A stretch of 5,342 nt of DNA from NCBI GenBank assembly GCA_030151245.1, contig JASLEF010000100.1, positions 1 to 5,342 on the forward strand, in the 5' to 3' direction. Of the stretch, positions 1 to 4,431 are shown piece by piece. The position numbers and the translations under genes were made by a program. Under the pieces are notes generated by a model that did no database searches, was not told where the DNA came from, and saw only the letters and a list, made by a program, of their open reading frames with translations. How positions within the stretch are numbered: the first letter of the stretch is position 1; every line of letters starts with the position of its first letter. Origin of the DNA: Ignatzschineria sp. Lineage in GTDB: Bacteria > Pseudomonadota > Gammaproteobacteria > Cardiobacteriales > Wohlfahrtiimonadaceae.

Positions 1-222
1 GCTTTGGTAACAAAGCCCTCAGCGGTCTTAGCAGATGAACCTACAGGGAATCTCGATGAGGAGAATGCTCATGCGATCTTCGATCTCATGTGTGAGATTA
101 ATGCCGAGATTGGTACGGCATTAATTGTAGTCACTCATGATCATTCTTTAGCACGTAAGATGGATCAATGCTGGCGGCTTAATGAGATGCAACTCCATCC
201 TGTTGATCGGACTGCTCTATAG
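1..222 (+). CDS. lolD: LolD, ATP-binding subunit of the LolCDE lipoprotein-releasing transporter (3' part)
   Basis: This is the C-terminal end of an ABC ATPase; the gene enters from the left edge in frame 1 and stops with TAG at 220-222. The 73 visible residues contain the Walker B and D-loop stretch LADEPTGNLD (about residues 10-19 of the fragment, with the catalytic Glu at 13) and the H-loop VVTHD (His 46). The Walker A and the ABC signature lie outside the window. ADEPTGNLD followed by NAHAIFDLM, then GTALIVVTHD and SLARKMD, resembles LolD more than other small ATPases such as MacB or FtsE. LolD powers release of outer-membrane lipoproteins from the inner membrane to LolA, working in the cytoplasm with the LolC/LolE membrane subunits, which would be expected upstream. 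LolD is the preferred call; a close paralogue of the same exporter subfamily cannot be fully excluded from a third of the protein. Confidence 0.85.
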   Translation, partial: ALVTKPSAVLADEPTGNLDEENAHAIFDLMCEINAEIGTALIVVTHDHSLARKMDQCWRLNEMQLHPVDRTAL

Positions 223-243
223 TGATTTCATAGCGGTGATTTA

Positions 244-340
244 AGAGACTATAAAAGTAGTGATAGTAGTTATAGTAGTGATAGCGAAATAACGAAATAG
301 CGAAGTCGTCAAATAGTAAGATAGTAGTAATCAGATAGAA
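244..340. repeat. Low-complexity degenerate short repeats between lolD and dedA
   Basis: The stretch is built from variants of GTAGTGATA and ATAGCGAAA. The 11-mer AGTAGTGATAG occurs at 256-266 and 274-284 (18-bp period), and ATAGCGAA occurs at 281-288 and 297-304 (16-bp period) with AACGAAAT between. Further GATAGTAGTAA-like copies trail to about 335. The + strand is almost free of C, so the - strand is C-rich and G-poor. No ORF with a start and ribosome site is seen here. Slippage-type expansion is the simplest origin. Confidence 0.6.
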
Positions 341-373
341 TGTCATAAATCGAGTGCCAACGTTGTCAGTTAA

Positions 374-395
374 CTTAAAGATGTCTTAAAGATGT
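374..395. promoter_or_regulatory. Perfect tandem 11-bp direct repeat, possible response-regulator box ahead of dedA
   Basis: CTTAAAGATGT is present twice with no gap (374-384 and 385-395), about 60 bp before the dedA start. Read as hexamers it is CTTAAA-N5-CTTAAA, which matches the direct-repeat architecture of OmpR-family regulators (11-bp period) and in particular the PmrA/BasR box type CTTAA-N6-CTTAA. The repeat itself is directly visible. Its function as an operator is inference. A clear sigma70 -10 was not found downstream, which would fit an activator-dependent promoter but does not prove one. Confidence 0.4.
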
Positions 396-454
396 TTTTG
401 AACTGTTGAGTTAGAGCAAAGTGGCCGTAGAAGAGAGAAGGGTAGAGTAGCGTG

Positions 455-1126
455 ATGGATTGGTTAATGCAGGTGGTTGATATATTTCTCCATGTAGATG
501 ATTATCTAGAGGTGATTATCTCTCAGTATGGATATTGGATCTACGGGATTTTAATATTGATCGTTTTTTGTGAAACAGGGCTTGTCGTAACTCCCTTTTT
601 ACCGGGAGATTCTCTTCTCTTTGCGGCAGGTGCTTTAGCGGCAGCGGGATTGATGAATATCTGGATTCTCTTTGGAACATTACTTGTCGCTGCCATTGTT
701 GGTGATGCTGTTAATTATCAGATAGGGCAACATTTAGGTGTTAAACCTTTTCGGCGTGATGCGAAGATCTTTAAGTTAAAATATCTTGAGAAGACGGAGG
801 CATTTTATGAGCGTCATGGAGGCAAGACCATTATTTTAGCGCGATTTATCCCTATCATACGTACTTTTGCACCATTCGTTGCAGGGGCTAGTCGGATGTG
901 TTATCGTCGATTTGGAACTTATAATATTGTAGGAGCACTCCTTTGGACCGGGAGCATGTTGGGGGCTGGTTACTTTTTTGGTCAGACCCAAATTGTTCAA
1001 GAGAATTTCTCCCTTATTGTTCTCGGAATTGTCTTTATATCAGCACTACCCATAGGGATTGAGGTTTTAAAGGCCTTGATCACTAAATATCGAAATAAAG
1101 TTGCACGGGACGGAGATAAAGCATAA
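455..1126 (+). CDS. dedA: DedA family inner-membrane protein (VTT/SNARE-associated domain)
   Basis: Polytopic membrane protein of 223 residues, close in length and sequence to E. coli DedA (about 219). The family performs lipid- and proton-motive-force-linked membrane homeostasis; members have been connected to undecaprenyl-phosphate or phospholipid translocation and to resistance to cationic peptides. The first conserved block, CETGLVVTPFLPGDSLLFAAG (split by one membrane dip), carries Glu40 and Asp52. The second, FYERHGG through ARFIPIIRTFAP and VAG, carries Arg130 and Arg136. These match the four charged residues required in the E. coli paralogues YqjA and YghB. Hydrophobic segments lie near residues 28-46, 54-87, 155-174 and 183-205. 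The start is ATG 455, because MDWLMQVVDIFLHVD aligns end to end with the E. coli DedA N-terminus. An adjacent GTG at 452 adds one residue and sits 9 nt from an AGAAGGG ribosome site (436-442), so it is a real alternative. The exact substrate is not shown by the sequence. Confidence 0.93.
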   Translation: MDWLMQVVDIFLHVDDYLEVIISQYGYWIYGILILIVFCETGLVVTPFLPGDSLLFAAGALAAAGLMNIWILFGTLLVAAIVGDAVNYQIGQHLGVKPFRRDAKIFKLKYLEKTEAFYERHGGKTIILARFIPIIRTFAPFVAGASRMCYRRFGTYNIVGALLWTGSMLGAGYFFGQTQIVQENFSLIVLGIVFISALPIGIEVLKALITKYRNKVARDGDKA

Positions 1127-1171
1127 ACTTTCGCTAATAATAAATCATCTATCCATTTCTCTCTATTAGGA

Positions 1172-1191
1172 GCCCAACTCAGAGTTGAGGC
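1172..1191 (+). other. Hairpin in the dedA-rho gap, no T-tract
   Basis: GCC-CAACT at 1172-1179 can pair with AGTTG-(A)-GGC at 1183-1191, with a CAG loop and one bulged A, giving an 8-bp stem. It is followed by CTTTAAGG rather than a T-run, so it does not look like a working intrinsic terminator for dedA. It separates the two C-rich parts of the rho leader. Confidence 0.4.
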
Positions 1192-1250
1192 CTTTAAGGA
1201 AATGCGAGGGCGCGTCCCCTATTGATCTACAAAATAAACATATCTTATCT

Positions 1251-1272
1251 ATTCTAAAAAGAATTTTAGAAT
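1251..1272 (+). repeat. Perfect 9-bp inverted repeat just upstream of rho
   Basis: ATTCTAAAA (1251-1259) and TTTTAGAAT (1264-1272) are exact inverse complements around an AGAA loop, ending 30 nt before the rho start codon. It could be an AT-rich hairpin in the mRNA leader or a DNA operator; a TATACT element that could act as a -10 lies at 1280-1285. No T-tract follows directly, so a terminator role is unlikely. Confidence 0.5.
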
Positions 1273-1302
1273 CCTCTCTTATACTTTTTATAAAATCAAT
1301 CT

Positions 1303-2559
1303 ATGAATCTAACAGAACTAAAACAAAAAACAGCCCAAGAGCTAGTAGATATTGCCGAAGAAATGAATATCCAGGGTCTGATGCGGGCGAAAAAGCATGA
1401 GCTCATCTTTGCCATTTTACAAGAACAAGCAGAAAAGGGGGGTGAGGTTATTGGTGATGGGGTGCTTGAAGTCCTTAATGATGGATACGGTTTTTTAAGA
1501 GGGGTAGATAGCTCCTTCTTAGCAGGGCCCGATGATGTCTATATCAGCCCTTCTCAAATAAGACGCTTCAATTTACGAACGGGCGATACCGTTTCCGGTG
1601 TTATTCGGGCGCCTAAGGATAATGAAAAATATTTTGCTCTAGTTAAAGTCAATGAGATTAACTATGAGCCGGTAAGTAAAAATCGTCGTAAAATCGCTTT
1701 TGAAAATTTAACACCGATTCATCCTAATGAGCCCTTAAAAATGGAGTTAGGAAATGGTTCGAGTGAAGATATTACCGCACGTTTAATTGATATTGTTGCC
1801 CCCATCGGTAAGGGGCAGAGAAGTATGATCGTCGCGCCACCTAAGGCGGGTAAAACGATTATGATGCAAAATATCGCTCAATCGATAGCAATTAATCATC
1901 CAGAAGCATATCTGATGGTGCTCTTAATTGATGAGCGTCCCGAAGAGGTAACAGAGATGCAGCGTTTAGTAAAAGGGGATGTTGTTGCTTCAACCTTTGA
2001 TGAGCCAGCGCTTCGCCATGTACAGGTTGCTGAAATGGTGATTGAGAAAGCTCGTCGATTAGTAGAACATGGTCGAGATGTGGTGATTTTGCTCGATTCG
2101 ATGACCCGTTTAGCGCGCGCTTATAATACTGTGGTTCCCTCTTCAGGTAAGGTGCTCTCTGGTGGGGTTGATGCTAATGCACTCCATCGCCCTAAACGTT
2201 TCTTTGGTGCTGCTCGTAATATTGAAAATGGGGGGAGTTTGACCATTATTGCAACAGCAATGGTTGATACCGGCTCGAAGATGGATGAGGTAATCTTTGA
2301 AGAGTTTAAAGGAACGGGGAACTCAGAGATTCAGTTAGATCGCCGTATTGCTGAAAAACGGATCTTCCCTGCAATCAATGTTAATCGTTCAGGAACTCGT
2401 CGTGAAGAGCTCTTAATGGGACCTGAAGAGTTACAGAAGATGTGGATTCTCCGCAAATTGATTCACCCAATGGATGAGATTGAAGCTGCTGAATTTATGC
2501 TCGAACGGATGAGAGAGACAAAGACAAACGCTGAATTTTTCCAGATGATGAAAGGGTAA
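1303..2559 (+). CDS. rho: Transcription termination factor Rho
   Basis: Hexameric RNA-dependent ATPase/helicase that ends transcription of untranslated C-rich RNA in the cytoplasm. At 418 residues it is one short of E. coli Rho and keeps the same numbering through the catalytic core. In order: N-terminal helical domain (1-47); CSD/OB primary RNA site with GYGFLR (61-66), Tyr80, Glu108 and Tyr110; P-loop APPKAGKT (178-185, Lys181 and Lys184); catalytic Glu211 in DERPEEVTEMQ; Walker B VILLDS (261-266, Asp265); Q-loop around LSGGVDANAL (285-294); R-loop around EEFKGTGN (333-340); and arginine finger Arg366 in NRSGTRR. Asp156, Met219, Ser266 and Gly337, positions where E. coli changes give bicyclomycin resistance, are all wild type. 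The start at ATG 1303 is fixed by MNLTELK, identical to E. coli, although no Shine-Dalgarno sequence precedes it (TTATAAAATCAATCT). There is no long extra insertion domain. Confidence 0.99.
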   Translation: MNLTELKQKTAQELVDIAEEMNIQGLMRAKKHELIFAILQEQAEKGGEVIGDGVLEVLNDGYGFLRGVDSSFLAGPDDVYISPSQIRRFNLRTGDTVSGVIRAPKDNEKYFALVKVNEINYEPVSKNRRKIAFENLTPIHPNEPLKMELGNGSSEDITARLIDIVAPIGKGQRSMIVAPPKAGKTIMMQNIAQSIAINHPEAYLMVLLIDERPEEVTEMQRLVKGDVVASTFDEPALRHVQVAEMVIEKARRLVEHGRDVVILLDSMTRLARAYNTVVPSSGKVLSGGVDANALHRPKRFFGAARNIENGGSLTIIATAMVDTGSKMDEVIFEEFKGTGNSEIQLDRRIAEKRIFPAINVNRSGTRREELLMGPEELQKMWILRKLIHPMDEIEAAEFMLERMRETKTNAEFFQMMKG

Positions 2560-2577
2560 CGCCCCTGAAAGTGATCG

Positions 2578-2624
2578 AAAGAGCGTAGTGGGATGCGTAA
2601 TAGATTTGCATTAGCGCGCTCTTT
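2578..2624 (+). repeat. 8-bp inverted repeat downstream of rho
   Basis: AAAGAGCG (2578-2585) and CGCTCTTT (2617-2624) are perfect inverse complements separated by 31 nt, with an inner ATGC (2593-2596)/GCAT (2608-2611) pairing. It starts 18 nt after the rho stop. The sequence after it is ACAGTAAAATT, not a T-tract, so it is not a classic intrinsic terminator. It overlaps the proposed rpmE2 promoter and may instead protect the 3' end of the rho mRNA. Confidence 0.4.
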
Positions 2625-2634
2625 ACAGTAAAAT
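2606..2634 (+). promoter_or_regulatory. Likely sigma70 promoter of rpmE2
   Basis: TTGCAT (2606-2611) and TAAAAT (2629-2634) are separated by exactly 17 bp. The -10 matches the consensus in five of six positions and the -35 in its first three. Transcription would begin near 2641 and give rpmE2 a leader of about 100 nt that contains the long hairpin at 2655-2697. Confidence 0.45.
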
Positions 2635-2654
2635 TCCCGTCTTGATTATTTTTT

Positions 2655-2697
2655 TAATGCGTTAAGCATTTAGATTGACGAATCTAAATGGGCATTA
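2655..2697 (+). promoter_or_regulatory. Long hairpin in the rpmE2 leader
   Basis: CATTTAGATT (2667-2676) and AATCTAAATG (2681-2690) form a perfect 10-bp stem with a GACG loop. Outside it, TAATGC (2655-2660) pairs with GCATTA (2692-2697) across a 6/1-nt internal loop, giving a 16-bp two-part stem. A competing small hairpin, AATGC (2656-2660) with GCATT (2666-2670), would break the main stem, so two folds are possible. No T-tract follows, so it is not a terminator. It lies inside the predicted mRNA leader, which suggests translational control of L31. As DNA it is also a 24-bp dyad that a protein could bind. Confidence 0.5.
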
Positions 2698-2742
2698 GAG
2701 AAGTAGGCCAATAGATAAACATTAATTAATGGATAAAATATT

Positions 2743-2985
2743 ATGTCAAAAGAAAATACAATCAACTACCGTCCTGTAGTATTTCAAGATGCATCGAGTG
2801 ATTTTGCGATCTTAACACGTTCAACTATCGCAACTAAAGATACAATCGTATGGACTGATGGTAACGAATACCCATTAGCGCGTATGGAAGTAACCTCTGC
2901 GTCACACCCATTCTTCACAGGTCAACAAAATATTCTTGATGCGGAAGGTCGTGTTGATCGTTTCCGTAAGAAATATGGCCGTTAA
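2743..2985 (+). CDS. rpmE2: 50S ribosomal protein L31 type B (zinc-independent, C-minus form)
   Basis: Small ribosomal protein of 80 residues that sits at the 50S central protuberance and helps bridge the subunits. NYRPVVFQD (8-16), the central WTDGNEYPLARMEVTSASHPFFTGQ region (37-61, shown here in outline) and the C-terminal EGRVDRFRKKYGR match type B L31 such as E. coli YkgM, though the tail is shorter (YkgM has 87 residues). It contains no cysteine, so it lacks the zinc-binding CxxC of type A L31. In E. coli the C-minus form replaces the zinc form under zinc starvation through Zur; I do not see a good Zur box here. The ribosome site is weak: GGA at 2731-2733, 9 nt before ATG 2743. Rho-L31 adjacency is also known from other bacteria, for example Bacillus. 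Codon use (CGT, GGT, AAA) fits a highly expressed gene. Confidence 0.95.
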   Translation: MSKENTINYRPVVFQDASSDFAILTRSTIATKDTIVWTDGNEYPLARMEVTSASHPFFTGQQNILDAEGRVDRFRKKYGR

Positions 2986-2996
2986 TATTAATATTA
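2983..2996. repeat. 14-bp AT palindrome at the rpmE2 stop
   Basis: TAATATTAATATTA is a perfect palindrome that begins with the stop codon of rpmE2. Being pure AT, it may well be chance; no function is assigned. Confidence 0.3.
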
Positions 2997-3027
2997 GTGA
3001 ATATAACGCTATTAGGATTTTAGAAAG

Positions 3028-3052
3028 AGCATCTCATTGAGATGCTTTTTTT
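3028..3052 (+). terminator. Intrinsic terminator of rpmE2
   Basis: AGCATCTC (3028-3035) pairs perfectly with GAGATGCT (3039-3046) around an ATT loop and is followed by a run of seven T (3046-3052). It stands 43 nt after the rpmE2 stop. This is a textbook Rho-independent terminator and separates rpmE2 from pyrD. Confidence 0.93.
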
Positions 3053-3148
3053 ATGGGAAAAATATGGGGGTTTGAAAAATAGGTCGAGATTGAGGTCGAT
3101 AGCGCTTATGCTTATTACCGACAATCTAGGGCTAGGGATTGAGTTCTT

Positions 3149-3154
3149 TATAAT
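3149..3154 (+). promoter_or_regulatory. Candidate -10 element of the pyrD promoter
   Basis: A perfect TATAAT lies about 90 bp before the pyrD start and downstream of the rpmE2 terminator, where a promoter is needed. No good -35 is found at 16-18 bp; that position is occupied by the tandem hexamer CTAGGGCTAGGG (3126-3137). The start point would be near 3161. The call rests on the -10 alone. Confidence 0.35.
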
Positions 3155-3242
3155 CTCTTGGTGGTAACAATTTTCTCTTATCGCTAGCTTTGTCTAGAAA
3201 TAGGCGCATAATATTGCAAACAGAATGGTAAAGATTGTGCTG

Positions 3243-4274
3243 ATGATAAAAAAAATTATTCAAAAACTACTCTTTAAGTTGGATCCTGAATGCTCACATC
3301 ATCTCTCTTTTTGGGGAATTAGGGCATTAACGGCATTCCCCTTTTTAAAAAAACGACTTATTGATCGAGAGAAGATCAATGAAGATCCTCGGCTTCAACG
3401 GCAGGTGTTAGGACTCACTTTTCGTCATCCGGTTGGTCTAGCTGCCGGGTTTGATAAAGATGCAAAGTTATATCAAGCATTAGGAGAATTGGGTTTTTCT
3501 TTTGTGGAGATCGGAACGATTACTCCCAAAGGGCAACCAGGAAATCCTAAAAAGAGGCTCTTTCGTCTTGTTGCGGAGAGCGCTATTATTAATCGAATGG
3601 GATTTAATAATGATGGGGTCGATGCCGCTTATCTCCGATTACAGAAACGGCAACATCGATTGATTATCGGTGGTAATATCGGCAAAAATAAAGCGACGCC
3701 CAATGAGCGTGCTGTTGAGGATTATTTAACCTGCTTTCAGAGACTATTTGATGTTGTCGATTATTTTGTTGTAAATGTGAGTTCTCCAAATACCCCTAAT
3801 TTACGAGATTTGCAGGAGAAGGAGCCTCTACTTGAACTTCTCAATAGATTGCAAAGTGAAAATCAGAAATATCAAAATCCCAAACCGATTCTGCTTAAAA
3901 TAGCTCCCGATCTTTCAGAAAATCAGCTGAGAGAGATTGTCGAGATTGTTGATGAGTCAAAAATTGCCGGTATTATTGCTACAAATACAACGATCTCGCG
4001 AGAAGGTGTTCAATCTCCGCTGAAAGCCGAAGCGGGAGGATTAAGTGGTGCCCCTTTAACAGAGCGATCTTTAGAAGTGATCCGCTTTTTAGCGAAAGAG
4101 AGTCAAGGGCGATTTCCCATTATTGGTGTGGGTGGGATTATGACGGCTCAAGATGCTTTAGACAAACTAGATGCAGGCGCCACTTTGGTGCAAATCTATA
4201 GTGGTTTTATCTATGAAGGACCACAATTAATTACCGATATCAATCGTGCACTATTAGCGCGATTAGAAAAATGA
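3243..4274 (+). CDS. pyrD: Dihydroorotate dehydrogenase (quinone), class 2
   Basis: FMN enzyme that oxidises dihydroorotate to orotate, the fourth step of pyrimidine synthesis, passing electrons to the membrane quinone pool from the cytoplasmic face. The class 2 type is shown by the N-terminal amphipathic helical region (about 1-40, with KLLFKLDPE and FWGIRAL) that binds membrane and quinone. Motifs in order: GLAAGFDKD (65-73), NRMGFNNDG (117-125), NVSSPNTPNLR (178-188, catalytic base Ser181), KIAPDLSE (219-226), ATNTT (246-250), GGLSGAPL (265-272), GVGGI (295-299) and YSGF (319-322) for FMN phosphate. Length is 343 residues against 336 in E. coli. The start at ATG 3243 is chosen because MIKKIIQKLLFKLDPE aligns without gap to the E. 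coli N-terminus. ATG 3225 would add six residues and has no better ribosome site. It stands alone, with a terminator upstream and a weak one downstream. Confidence 0.97.
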   Translation: MIKKIIQKLLFKLDPECSHHLSFWGIRALTAFPFLKKRLIDREKINEDPRLQRQVLGLTFRHPVGLAAGFDKDAKLYQALGELGFSFVEIGTITPKGQPGNPKKRLFRLVAESAIINRMGFNNDGVDAAYLRLQKRQHRLIIGGNIGKNKATPNERAVEDYLTCFQRLFDVVDYFVVNVSSPNTPNLRDLQEKEPLLELLNRLQSENQKYQNPKPILLKIAPDLSENQLREIVEIVDESKIAGIIATNTTISREGVQSPLKAEAGGLSGAPLTERSLEVIRFLAKESQGRFPIIGVGGIMTAQDALDKLDAGATLVQIYSGFIYEGPQLITDINRALLARLEK

Positions 4275-4342
4275 ATCACCGAGGAACGGTTGTGGCTATT
4301 TTAAAATAATTGTTTATGTACTAAGATGGTCGAACAATATTA

Positions 4343-4372
4343 TTCATCTCAAGTTTGAGTTTTTATTAAAAT
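4343..4372 (+). promoter_or_regulatory. Possible gltA promoter
   Basis: TAAAAT (4367-4372) is a five-of-six -10, with TTCATC (4343-4348) at 18 bp as a poor -35. The start point would be near 4379, directly at the palindromes and about 53 nt before gltA. Another -10-like TATTAT lies at 4338-4343. The gap must hold a gltA promoter if the pyrD terminator works, but which element is used is uncertain. Confidence 0.25.
4348..4364 (+). terminator. Possible weak intrinsic terminator of pyrD
   Basis: CTCA (4348-4351) pairs with TGAG (4356-4359) around AGTT and is followed by TTTTT (4360-4364), about 75 nt after the pyrD stop. The stem is only 4-5 bp, so termination would be inefficient and pyrD-gltA read-through is possible. 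Confidence 0.3.
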
Positions 4373-4380
4373 AGAGCTGA

Positions 4381-4400
4381 AGTGATCACTCCATTAATGG
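4381..4400. promoter_or_regulatory. Two abutting 10-bp palindromes upstream of gltA, operator-like
   Basis: AGTGATCACT (4381-4390) and CCATTAATGG (4391-4400) are each perfect palindromes and touch without a gap, 32-51 bp before the gltA start codon. The first extends to an imperfect 16-bp dyad (4378-4393). The position, just after a possible start point, would suit a repressor or a leader structure. It does not match the CRP or ArcA consensus that I know to control gltA in E. coli. Confidence 0.35.
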
Positions 4401-4431
4401 GGGGAATTACCGAAAGCTGGAGGAAATTAGT

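Larger units (their letters stand above)
1128..1300 (+). promoter_or_regulatory. rho leader: C-rich, G-poor, rut-like region
   Basis: The 176-nt gap before rho is strikingly C-over-G on the sense strand. From 1128 to about 1167 there are about ten C and one G, mostly as TC/CC dimers (ATCATCTATCC, TTTCTCTCTATT). From 1217 to 1300 C again clearly exceeds G. Such C>G stretches with pyrimidine-C dimers are the known preference of Rho loading (rut) sites. In E. coli, rho is autoregulated by Rho-dependent termination in its own leader. Applying the same to this leader is inference. No convincing sigma70 promoter was found in the gap, so rho may be read through from dedA, or its promoter may be unrecognised. 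Confidence 0.4.

Noticed and set aside
244..340. CRISPR-like or structured repeat array
   Set aside because: Units are 8-11 bp, degenerate and irregularly spaced, without unique spacers of constant length or nearby cas genes.
1185..1400. 71-residue open frame starting with TTG in the rho leader and overlapping the rho start in another frame
   Set aside because: It uses a TTG start with poor spacing to TAGGAG, overlaps the certain rho start by about 100 nt, and its product has no recognisable motif. It does not resemble the E. coli rhoL leader peptide.
2578..2624. Intrinsic terminator after rho
   Set aside because: The stem is good but the loop is long and the following sequence is ACAGTAAAATT, without a T-run. 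The first T-tract is over 20 nt further on. Kept only as an inverted repeat.
2667..2690. Zur operator in front of the C-minus L31 gene
   Set aside because: The dyad CATTTAGATT/AATCTAAATG does not match the Zur palindrome GTTATA-N-TATAAC known from enterobacteria. An RNA hairpin fits its position in the leader better.
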